A stretch of 40,943 nucleotides of DNA. Source: JAGXOF01 sp046545575. Its GTDB lineage: Bacteria; Chloroflexota; Dehalococcoidia; SZUA-161; SpSt-899. Shown here piece by piece: positions 8,212 through 15,708 of this stretch. The stretch is from contig JBKGZM010000010.1 in the NCBI GenBank assembly GCA_046545575.1, forward strand, positions 1-40,943. Reading direction: 5' to 3'. Position numbers and translations under genes: made by a program. How positions within the stretch are numbered: the stretch's first letter is position 1; each line of letters begins with the position of its first letter. The notes under the pieces were generated by a model. The model ran no database searches. It was given only the letters and a program-made list of their open reading frames with translations, and was not told where the DNA came from.

Positions 8212-8943
8212 ATGTATGAGCCAAGGACGTACCGTCACTGGGTTAAAGACACCGATCTCCACTCCTTTAGCGTTGCCGTTGAGGAGACCGATTTATCCAT
8301 TCGTGCGCGCCGCAACCTGAGAAGAAAGGCACTCAGATCTATCCTCAAACACCGCTCCTCTATCGAGGGATATATCAATCGCCACCCGTCCTTTGCCGCC
8401 GCTCTTGAACCCTTGCCTGCTTATGATGATGCCCCACAAATCGTCAGGGAAATGTCGGAGGCTAGCAGCGCGGCCGGGCTTGGTCCCATGGCTTCCGTGG
8501 CCGGGGCTATGGCGGAGCATGTTGGCAGGGATCTTCTGGATTTCTCACCTGAGGTTATCGTGGAGAACGGCGGCGATATTTTTCTGAAGATCACCAAGGT
8601 CAGACGTGTCGGAATTTACGCGGGAGAATCCCCGCTGACAGGCAAAGTTGCCCTGGAGGTCAGGCCGGAAGAGACGCCGCTGGGGATTTGCACTTCCTCA
8701 GGGACTGTAGGGCATTCCCTCAGCCTGGGGACGGCGGATGCGGTTATTGTTCTCTCACGCTCTGCTCCGCTTGCCGATGCGGCAGCTACCGCTATCGGAA
8801 ACATGGTCAAAGATATAGAAGATATTTCCAATGGGATAGAATCCGCGAAACGGATAGATGGACTGGTGGGGGTGGTGATTATCAAGGGGGGCAGGATGGG
8901 GATGTGGGGTGGGGTGAGAATCGTTAAGATGCATGATAGTTGA
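8212..8943 (+). CDS. UPF0280 (COG2122, ApbE-like) family protein
   Basis: 243 residues from the ATG at 8212, four nt after the ferredoxin stop; an in-frame GTG at 8164 would overlap that gene and add nothing recognisable. The sequence carries UPF0280 hallmarks: YRHWVKDTDLHSFSVAVEETD near the start, PMASVAGAMAEH, VENGGDIFLK and LGTADAVIVLS. The family is related to the flavin transferase ApbE. Its Methanosarcina member MA1715 has been linked to sulfide mobilisation together with the DUF39 and NIL-ferredoxin proteins. All three lying in one operon here supports the same job. No signal peptide or membrane segment is seen. The -35 box of the next promoter overlaps the stop codon. Confidence 0.9.
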   Translation: MYEPRTYRHWVKDTDLHSFSVAVEETDLSIRARRNLRRKALRSILKHRSSIEGYINRHPSFAAALEPLPAYDDAPQIVREMSEASSAAGLGPMASVAGAMAEHVGRDLLDFSPEVIVENGGDIFLKITKVRRVGIYAGESPLTGKVALEVRPEETPLGICTSSGTVGHSLSLGTADAVIVLSRSAPLADAAATAIGNMVKDIEDISNGIESAKRIDGLVGVVIIKGGRMGMWGGVRIVKMHDS

Positions 8944-8969
8944 AAAGTCTCCCTTTTTCTTGATATGAT
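8940..8969 (+). promoter_or_regulatory. Promoter of the carB leader
   Basis: TTGAAA (8940-8945), an 18-nt spacer and TATGAT (8964-8969). The predicted start near 8976 lies immediately before the PyrR-type element. Confidence 0.6.
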
Positions 8970-8975
8970 TAATGT

Positions 8976-9108
8976 TGAAAGGAGGCCTTTAAGTCGGTCC
9001 TGTGAGACTGGCAAGGTGGAGAGTGAGTGAACAGATTTAAATCAGGATTTCTCAACAAGAAAGATACAGACAAGGATCCTCTTGCCGACCGGGGCAAGAG
9101 GTTTTTTT
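8976..9108 (+). promoter_or_regulatory. PyrR-type pyrimidine attenuator leader
   Basis: The segment 8983-9018 matches the PyrR RNA-binding element: CCTTTAAGTC, then GGTCCTGTGAGACT, then GGCAAGG, which folds as a lower stem, an internal loop and an upper stem with the conserved TCC-GNGAG loop. A strong intrinsic terminator follows at 9078-9108. By the Bacillus model, UMP-bound PyrR stabilises the binding hairpin and favours termination before carB. pyrR itself is not in the window. Confidence 0.75.
9078..9108 (+). terminator. Intrinsic terminator of the pyrimidine attenuator
   Basis: CCTCTTGCC, six-nt loop, GGCAAGAGG, then seven T. It lies 64 nt upstream of carB, so it acts as an attenuator; it could also end read-through from the homocysteine operon. 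Confidence 0.9.
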
Positions 9109-9171
9109 ATATGGTAAGGTGATTCTGCAATTAACCAGGGTTAAATAAGCCAAAAGAGCAAAGGGGGACAA

Positions 9172-12100
9172 ATGCCGAGACGGGATGATGTCAAAAAGAT
9201 AATGATCATAGGGTCCGGTCCTATTGTGATAGGGCAGGCCTGTGAGTTCGACTACTCCGGCACCCAGGCATGTAAGGCCCTGCGGGAGCTGGGCTATGAG
9301 ATCGTACTTGTGAATTCAAACCCGGCAACCATCATGACCGATCCGGGGATGGCGGATGCAACCTACATCGAGCCGCTCAATTGCGAGGCAGTGGCTCAAG
9401 TTATTGAGAAGGAACGGCCTGATGCTATCTTGCCGAACCTGGGCGGACAATCCGGACTCAACATCAGCTCCGACCTGGCGCGTTCCGGGGTCCTCGATAA
9501 GTACGGTGTTAAGGTAATCGGGGTTGAACTCGATGCAATAGAACGCGGTGAGAATCGGACTGCGTTCAAAGAGACGATGGACAGTCTGGGCATAGAGGTA
9601 CCCCAAAGCACGGCAGTCTACAGCGTTGCAGAGGCAGAAGCGGTGGCCGCAGATCTGGGTTATCCCGTAGTTGTGCGCCCCGCATACTGTTTGGGAGGAA
9701 CTGGTGGCGGACTCGTTTTCAATGTGGAGGAATTGCGCACCATCGCCAGCCGCGGGATCGCGGCCAGCATGGTGGGGCAGGTGCTGATAGAGGAATCGGT
9801 TTTTGGCTGGGAGGAGCTGGAGCTGGAAGTCGTGCGCGATTCCAAGAACCAGATGATCACGGTATGTTTTATCGAGAATGTCGATGCCATGGGTGTTCAC
9901 ACCGGCGACTCTTTTTGCACAGCGCCCATGCTCACAATCGACCCCGAGGTCCAGAAACGGCTCCAGGACTATGCCTACAGGATCGTTGAGGCGATACGGG
10001 TCATCGGCGGCACGAATGTCCAGTTCGCGCATGACCCAAAGACCGGCCGTATTGTGGTCATCGAGATCAATCCACGGACTTCCCGTTCTTCCGCACTTGC
10101 GTCAAAGGCCACCGGTTTTCCAATTGCACTGATTTCCGCCAAGCTGGCTGCCGGCCTGACGCTGGACGAGATCCCCTACTGGAGAGAAGGCTCTCTGGAC
10201 AAATACACCCCTTCGGGTGACTACGTTGTGGTCAAGTTCGCTCGATGGGCCTTTGAGAAATTCAGGGATGCCGAGGATAAGCTGGGTACACAGATGCGGG
10301 CCGTAGGCGAGGTAATGAGCATCGGCAAGAACTACAGGGAGGCGCTCCAGAAGGCGATCCGGTCCCTGGAAAATGGCCGCTATGGGCTGGGCTTTGCGAA
10401 GGATTTCAACGGGAAATCGCTGTATGAACTGCTGGACCTGCTCAGGGAAGCGTCGAGCGAGCGACAGTTCATCATGTATGAGGCTCTCCGCAAGGGTGCC
10501 AGTGTAGAGGAACTCTATGAGAGAACGTGGATCAAGCAATGGTTTATCAGCCAGATGAAGGAGCTTGTCGATCTTGAAGAGAAACTCCTTGAGTACAAAG
10601 GAAGCACACTACCTGATGATTTGTTGATTCAGGCCAAAAAGGATGGGTTTGCGGACCTCTATCTTTCGCAGATTCTGGGCGTGCCGGAGAAGGAGATCCG
10701 ACAAAGGCGCATTTCCCTTGGCATGGTCGAAGGATGGGAGCCTGTCCCGGTAAGTGGTGTCGAGGATGCGGCATATTACTATTCCACCTATAATGCGCCT
10801 GACAAAACCACGAGCAGCGACAGACGGAAGGTCATGGTGCTGGGCGGCGGGCCCAACCGTATCGGTCAGGGTATCGAATTCGACTACTGTTGTGTTCATG
10901 CAGCCTTTACCCTGCGTGATGCGGGGTTTGAGACGATAATGGTCAACTGCAATCCGGAAACCGTCTCAACGGACTACGACACTTCGGACAAGCTGTACTT
11001 TGAGCCGCTCACGGTGGAAGACGTTCTGAGTATTTACGAAAAGGAGAAGCCGGAGGGAGTGATCGTTCAGTTCGGCGGTCAAACCCCGCTCAATATCGCC
11101 AATGAACTGGAAGAGGCCGGGGTGAGGATACTGGGCACTTCGCCTGAGACGATCGACTTTGCGGAGGATCGCGACCAGTTCCACCAGAGGATGGAGGAGA
11201 TAGGCATTCCTATGCCCGGTGCCGGTATGGCACGGGACCTCGATGAGGCCCTCACCATCGCGGAGCGACTCGGCTATCCCTTGATGGTACGCCCCTCGTA
11301 TGTGCTGGGCGGACGGGGAATGCAGGTGGTCTATGACGAGGAGATGCTCAGGGAGTATGTCGTAGCGGCTGTAGGTGTTACGCCTGACCGACCTATCCTG
11401 CTCGATAAATTCCTGGGGAACGCCATCGAAGCTGAAGCGGATGCTATCGCCGATGGGACCGATGCCTTCGTTCCCGCCGTTATGGAGCATATCGAACTGG
11501 CAGGGGTCCACTCCGGTGATTCCGCCTGCGCGATTCCGCCTGTCAGCATACCTTCCCAGCACATCGAGACCATTAATGAATACACCAGGAGAATCGCCAG
11601 TGAGCTCCATGTTGAAGGGCTGATGAACATGCAGTACGCCATTGCGAATGATACGGTGTATGTGCTGGAGGCCAATCCGCGAGCTTCACGCACAGTGCCG
11701 CTAGTATCCAAGGTTTGTGGTGTATCCATGGCCCGGCTTGCCACCCATCTCATGCTCGGCAAGAAGCTCGGAGACCTTTATTTGAAGATCAACTCAGTGC
11801 CCCATTTCGGGGTGAAAGAGGCCGTGTTTCCGTTTAATATGTTTCCCGAGGTGGACCCTGTCCTCGGACCCGAGATGAGGTCGACCGGTGAGGTGCTGGG
11901 AATAGCCGATTCATTCGGGCTGGCGTTCTTCAAGGCACAGGAGGCCACACATCCGTCGCTGCCCACGAGTGGCACAGTGCTGATGACTGTGTGGGAGAAG
12001 AATTCGCCTCTCGTACCGGAGATCGCTAGGCAATTCATAGAGCTCGGTTTCACCATCAAGGCAACGGAGGGGACACATGCCCTTTTGACCAGCCAGGGTA

Positions 12101-12372
12101 TTGAGTCTGAGCGTATTCTCAAAATGCACGAAGGTCGGCCCAACATCGTCGATGGAATCACGAATAACGAGATTCAACTGGTCATCAACACACCGGCGGG
12201 CAAGCGGAGTCAATACGACGACTCATACATTCGCAAGACAGCGATCAAATACAATGTTCCCTACATAACGACACTGGCTGCTGCGGCTGCAGCAGCGAAG
12301 GGTATCGCCGCCTATCGAAAGGGGAGGTCGGAGATCAGGTCCCTGCAGAGTTACCATGCTGATATTACATAG
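9172..12372 (+). CDS. carB: Carbamoyl-phosphate synthase large subunit
   Basis: This full-length protein of 1066 residues has the duplicated architecture of CarB. The first ATP-grasp half begins MIIGSGPIVIGQACEFDYSGTQA. The second begins near residue 555 with VMVLGGGPNRIGQGIEFDYCC, and the C-terminal MGS-like allosteric domain follows after about residue 930. With the CarA glutaminase it makes carbamoyl phosphate from bicarbonate, ammonia from glutamine and two ATP, for pyrimidines and arginine. carA is not adjacent in the window. The start follows AAAGGGGG. The PyrR-type leader shows that transcription responds to pyrimidines. No truncation or frameshift is visible. Confidence 0.98.
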   Translation: MPRRDDVKKIMIIGSGPIVIGQACEFDYSGTQACKALRELGYEIVLVNSNPATIMTDPGMADATYIEPLNCEAVAQVIEKERPDAILPNLGGQSGLNISSDLARSGVLDKYGVKVIGVELDAIERGENRTAFKETMDSLGIEVPQSTAVYSVAEAEAVAADLGYPVVVRPAYCLGGTGGGLVFNVEELRTIASRGIAASMVGQVLIEESVFGWEELELEVVRDSKNQMITVCFIENVDAMGVHTGDSFCTAPMLTIDPEVQKRLQDYAYRIVEAIRVIGGTNVQFAHDPKTGRIVVIEINPRTSRSSALASKATGFPIALISAKLAAGLTLDEIPYWREGSLDKYTPSGDYVVVKFARWAFEKFRDAEDKLGTQMRAVGEVMSIGKNYREALQKAIRSLENGRYGLGFAKDFNGKSLYELLDLLREASSERQFIMYEALRKGASVEELYERTWIKQWFISQMKELVDLEEKLLEYKGSTLPDDLLIQAKKDGFADLYLSQILGVPEKEIRQRRISLGMVEGWEPVPVSGVEDAAYYYSTYNAPDKTTSSDRRKVMVLGGGPNRIGQGIEFDYCCVHAAFTLRDAGFETIMVNCNPETVSTDYDTSDKLYFEPLTVEDVLSIYEKEKPEGVIVQFGGQTPLNIANELEEAGVRILGTSPETIDFAEDRDQFHQRMEEIGIPMPGAGMARDLDEALTIAERLGYPLMVRPSYVLGGRGMQVVYDEEMLREYVVAAVGVTPDRPILLDKFLGNAIEAEADAIADGTDAFVPAVMEHIELAGVHSGDSACAIPPVSIPSQHIETINEYTRRIASELHVEGLMNMQYAIANDTVYVLEANPRASRTVPLVSKVCGVSMARLATHLMLGKKLGDLYLKINSVPHFGVKEAVFPFNMFPEVDPVLGPEMRSTGEVLGIADSFGLAFFKAQEATHPSLPTSGTVLMTVWEKNSPLVPEIARQFIELGFTIKATEGTHALLTSQGIESERILKMHEGRPNIVDGITNNEIQLVINTPAGKRSQYDDSYIRKTAIKYNVPYITTLAAAAAAAKGIAAYRKGRSEIRSLQSYHADIT

Positions 12373-12398
12373 AAAGGGGCCTGGTTTATGAAAGGAAA

Positions 12399-12601
12399 GG
12401 GTAGGGGCGAATTTATTCGCCCTCCTGGGGAGGCTGAAGCCTCCCCTACCCTGGCGGTAGCAGGGACAGGTCTTCAGACCTGTCTGAAAGGAATGGTCAG
12501 ACCGTTCGGCTGAGATTTGTAGACCGTAGGGCGGCATTTTACATGCCGCCACTTGCGGCGGGGAGTCTGAAAGATGTAGGGACAGGTTTTTAAACCTGTC
12601 C
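12399..12601. repeat. Cluster of short palindromes (GTAGGG-type repeats)
   Basis: The 373-nt gap between carB and the ArsA gene is packed with palindromes. 12405-12422 has GGGCGAAT arms. 12427-12446 has GGGGAGGCT arms. GGGTAGGGG (12399) pairs with CCCCTACCC (ends 12451) around both. 12465-12484 has GACAGGTCT arms, 12497-12513 an imperfect TCAGACCG stem, 12530-12550 GGCGGCAT arms and 12580-12601 GGACAGGTTT arms. Several begin GTAGGG. They look like a mosaic of small non-autonomous repeats. Confidence 0.85.
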
Positions 12602-12694
12602 GAACGGATCCGGCTGGAGATGCTGAATGAGATTCTTCCTTCGCCAGAGGCGAACTCAGAATGACATAGAGGCACACGGACATAACTGTCCGCC

Positions 12695-12723
12695 TTGGCT
12701 TGAGCGATTTGATGATGTAATAT
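12695..12723 (+). promoter_or_regulatory. Promoter of the ArsA-like ATPase/glnA region
   Basis: TTGGCT (12695-12700), a 17-nt spacer and TAATAT (12718-12723), ending 22 nt before the GTG start. Confidence 0.55.
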
Positions 12724-12745
12724 GTTCCTGAAGAGGAGATGAAAA

Positions 12746-13633
12746 GTGGCTGAGAAGCGAGTGATCATGTTCGGGGGGAAGGGAGGGGTGGGGAAAACCA
12801 CCTGTGCGGGCGCGACTGCCCTGCATTATGCCAGCTCGGGACTGAACACCCTGGTGATATCAACCGACCCCACACCCTCGCTATCGGACATCTTCGAGGT
12901 CGATTCCAGGGGCAAATTCGTTAGAGTTGTGGATAACCTTCAGGTTGCTGAGCTTGGTATGGACGAGGTGAGGGATTTGTGGGACAGGAAGTTCGGTCCC
13001 GAGGTGTACGAGGTATTTTCCTCTTTTGTCTCCATTGAATATGATCGATTTGTCGACTTCATTACCTCGATTCTTCCCGGGCTCAAGGAAGAGTTCATGG
13101 TCGACTACATAAAGGAGCTTGCGCGAAATGGAGATTACGAAAGGATCGTGTGGGACACCGCGCCGCTCGGACAAACGATGGAACTGTTGCGAATGCCGGG
13201 CATGCTTAGAGAGCATCTCAGGTCGGCACCGAAGGTTTACTCCAAACTCAAGCTGGGTGACAGGACCAAACGGCCTGTCATTGATATAATCAAGGGATGG
13301 GAGGAGCTCTCAAAAGAGGACATAGAGTTCCTCAAGCGCGAAGTAGAGTTTAACCTCGTCACCATCCCAGAAGCTCTTGCCGTTCAACAACTGAATGACA
13401 TTTTCTCAGAATTTCAACGGAACGAGTTCCGGCCAGCTCGATTGGTCATCAACAACGTTGTGGAGGAGGCTGACTCGGATTTCCTCCAGCAGAAGAGGGA
13501 GCAACAGCAAGGATACATCCGCGATATTCGCCGGAATTACACCATGCCGGAGATAATCGAGCTTCCCATGTTGTCCCGTGAGATAAAGGGGATAAACAGT
13601 CTGGCTGAGATAGGGAAGTCGTTGTTTTCGTAA
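12746..13633 (+). CDS. ArsA/Get3-family ATPase
   Basis: 295 residues, single nucleotide-binding unit. The start is GTG, with GAGGAG 7 nt upstream. The deviant Walker A is GGKGGVGKTT at residues 10-19, with the signature lysine of the SIMIBI class. Switch I lies in STDPTPSLSD, where most ArsA/Get3 proteins have STDPAHSLSD. Switch II is WDTAPLGQTMELL rather than DTAPTGHTLRLL. No cysteine metal-binding motif is seen, so a role in arsenite export is doubtful; no arsB, arsC or arsR is nearby. Such stand-alone homologues are common in Chloroflexi and archaea with unclear roles. It lies 27 nt upstream of glnA and may share its transcript. Confidence 0.88.
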   Translation: MAEKRVIMFGGKGGVGKTTCAGATALHYASSGLNTLVISTDPTPSLSDIFEVDSRGKFVRVVDNLQVAELGMDEVRDLWDRKFGPEVYEVFSSFVSIEYDRFVDFITSILPGLKEEFMVDYIKELARNGDYERIVWDTAPLGQTMELLRMPGMLREHLRSAPKVYSKLKLGDRTKRPVIDIIKGWEELSKEDIEFLKREVEFNLVTIPEALAVQQLNDIFSEFQRNEFRPARLVINNVVEEADSDFLQQKREQQQGYIRDIRRNYTMPEIIELPMLSREIKGINSLAEIGKSLFS

Positions 13634-13660
13634 CAGACTATTACCGAAAGGAGTCTCGAT

Positions 13661-15001
13661 ATGACAGAGGAAAAAGAAAAGGCAAAAGAGGAAATCCTCA
13701 AACAGGCCAGGGAGAAAAATATACGGTTCATCAGGTTATGGTTCACGGACATACTTGGATTCCTCAAGAGCTTTGCTATCACGAGAGAGGAACTGGAAAC
13801 CGCCCTGGAGGAGGGGATGGGATTCGATGGCTCGTCCATCGAGGGGTTTGCACGAATTGATGAAAGCGACATGATTGCCATGCCGGACCCGGAGACCTTT
13901 CGTATTCTCCCCTGGAGAAGCGGACAGGATGGGGCAGTAGCCAGGATGTTCTGCGATATCCTGAAGCCCGGCGGCGACCCGTTCGAAGGCGATCCCAGAT
14001 ACGTCCTTAAACAGAACCTTAAGAGGGCTGCGGACATGGGGTTTACTTTCCATGTGGGGCCGGAACTGGAGTATTTCTATTTTAAGGATTCTGAAGGAAC
14101 TGACGTGCTGGACCATGGAGGATATTTTGACATGACCCCCCGGGATGCGGCCATCGACTTCAGGCGGGATACAGTACTCACATTGCAGGATATGGGTATC
14201 GGCGTGGAGTATTCCCATCACGAGGTTGCTCCCAGCCAGCATGAGATCGATATCAGGTATACCGATGCTCTGACCATGGCCGATAACGTTATGACCTACC
14301 GCCTGGTAGTCAAGGATATCGCCTTGCGTAACGGGATATACGCGACGTTTATGCCAAAACCCGTTTCCGCGATAAACGGCAACGGGATGCATGTCCATCA
14401 GTCACTTTTCCGCGGCGAGAAGAATGCCTTCTTTGACGGGAACGCCCAGTATTCCCTTTCGGAAACGGGCCGAAAATATATAGCAGGGATCCTGTATCAT
14501 GCTCCTGAGATTACCGCTGTAACAAATCAGTGGGTGAACTCCTACAAAAGACTTGTCCCCGGATATGAGGCGCCTGTCTACATCTCTTGGGCGCGCAGGA
14601 GCCGTGCTGACCTCATAAGGGTCCCCGAATACAAGCCTGGTAAGGAAAGGGCTGTCAGGGTAGAGTACAGGTCACCTGACCCTGCTTGTAACCCCTATCT
14701 TGCCTTCAGTGTGATGCTGGCCGCGGGCCTGGAGGGTATTGAGAAGGAATATGTATTGCCTGAACCTTCGGAGGAAAATGTATTTGAATTGACTGGAGAC
14801 GAGAGGGAAAAGAGAGGGATAAGGAGCTTGCCAGGGAGTCTATGGGAGGCTATTCAACTGGCTGAATCCAGCGAACTGGTTCGAAAGGCGCTTGGTGAGC
14901 ATGTCTTCCATGCCTTCATTCAGAACAAGAAGATCGAGTGGAGTGAGTGGCAAGCGCAGGTCACCGACTACGAGATCAAGAGGTATCTGGCAATACTGTA
15001 A
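13661..15001 (+). CDS. glnA: Glutamine synthetase, type I-alpha
   Basis: 446 residues, the length of class I-alpha enzymes (Gram-positives, archaea); the I-beta insertion with the adenylylated tyrosine is not evident. Motifs in order: GFDGSSI near residue 53, the metal-ligand region VGPELEYF, KPVSAINGNGMHVHQS (the ATP-binding signature, with NGNGMH in place of the usual NGSGMH), and RVEYRSPDPACNPYLAF near the C-terminus. It condenses glutamate and ammonia with ATP in the cytosol. AAAGGAG precedes the ATG. It sits between the ArsA-like gene and phoB, whose coding frame begins about 13 nt after the glnA stop, so nitrogen and phosphate control may share a transcript. Confidence 0.97.
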   Translation: MTEEKEKAKEEILKQAREKNIRFIRLWFTDILGFLKSFAITREELETALEEGMGFDGSSIEGFARIDESDMIAMPDPETFRILPWRSGQDGAVARMFCDILKPGGDPFEGDPRYVLKQNLKRAADMGFTFHVGPELEYFYFKDSEGTDVLDHGGYFDMTPRDAAIDFRRDTVLTLQDMGIGVEYSHHEVAPSQHEIDIRYTDALTMADNVMTYRLVVKDIALRNGIYATFMPKPVSAINGNGMHVHQSLFRGEKNAFFDGNAQYSLSETGRKYIAGILYHAPEITAVTNQWVNSYKRLVPGYEAPVYISWARRSRADLIRVPEYKPGKERAVRVEYRSPDPACNPYLAFSVMLAAGLEGIEKEYVLPEPSEENVFELTGDEREKRGIRSLPGSLWEAIQLAESSELVRKALGEHVFHAFIQNKKIEWSEWQAQVTDYEIKRYLAIL

Positions 15002-15014
15002 GGGGTAGGTTGCC

Positions 15015-15707
15015 ATAAATAAGCTCCTGGTAGTTGAAGACGAAAGCGCACTGCTTGAGGTCTTACGGTATAACCTCGAGGGAGAAGGTTATGCGGTTGT
15101 GACTGCCAGTGACGGTGCGCAGGCGCTGGATATCGCTCGCGCGGAGTCCCCAGACCTCATTATCCTGGATGTTATGTTGCCCCAATTGGACGGCTTTGAA
15201 GTTTGCCGCATCCTGCGTAAGGACATGAACATGCCCATATTGATGCTTACCGTCAAGGACGAGGAAGTCGATAAAGTCCTAGGTCTCGAGTTGGGTGCGG
15301 ACGACTACATGACCAAGCCCTTCAGTATGCGTGAGCTCAAGGCACGTGTAAAGGCCATGCTGCGCCGCAGTGCTTCACAGACCGCGGTTGACGAGGACGC
15401 CAGAGAGCCTGTGTTCGAAGTGGGCGACCTGGTGCTGGACACGGGCAGCAGGGGAGTTACATTGGGAGGCAAACCCATCGGGTTGAAACCGAAAGAGTTT
15501 GACCTGCTTGCTTTCCTGATGCGCAACAAGGGGCAGGTGTTTACCCGGGACCGTTTACTGGAGCGGATATGGGGATATGAGTACATCGGAGATAGCCGCA
15601 CGGTGGATGTTCATATTCACTGGTTGCGGCAGAAATTGGAAACTGATCCCTCCGATCCCGCACGATTGATAACGGTCCGTGGCGTCGGATATAAGCTGGA
15701 GGAGTAA
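15015..15707 (+). CDS. phoB: Phosphate regulon response regulator PhoB/PhoP, apparent AUA start
   Basis: An OmpR-family response regulator. The first canonical start in frame (GTG at 15099) would cut off the first beta strand and the acidic pocket. The open frame goes back to 15009, and codons from ATA at 15015 read (I)NKLLVVEDES, a perfect receiver start. AGGGGTAGG (15001-15009) sits 5 nt before this ATA. No ATG, GTG or TTG exists in frame upstream. From there the protein has 230 residues, normal for PhoB, with E8/D9, phospho-acceptor D52 (ILDVMLP), T79 and K101. The C-terminal winged helix ends RTVDVHIHWLRQKLE...GVGYKLEE. It would bind the Pho box at 17107. Its stop is one nt before the phoR ATG. 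Confidence 0.9.
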   Translation: MNKLLVVEDESALLEVLRYNLEGEGYAVVTASDGAQALDIARAESPDLIILDVMLPQLDGFEVCRILRKDMNMPILMLTVKDEEVDKVLGLELGADDYMTKPFSMRELKARVKAMLRRSASQTAVDEDAREPVFEVGDLVLDTGSRGVTLGGKPIGLKPKEFDLLAFLMRNKGQVFTRDRLLERIWGYEYIGDSRTVDVHIHWLRQKLETDPSDPARLITVRGVGYKLEE

Positions 15708-15708
15708 C

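Noticed and set aside
9316..10032. Long minus-strand open frame inside carB (238 codons)
   Set aside because: It is antisense to a fully conserved ATP-grasp gene, has no ribosome site and no recognisable protein features; a codon-bias shadow.
12746..13633. Arsenic resistance operon
   Set aside because: The ATPase has no metal-binding cysteines and no arsB, arsC, arsD or arsR is nearby.
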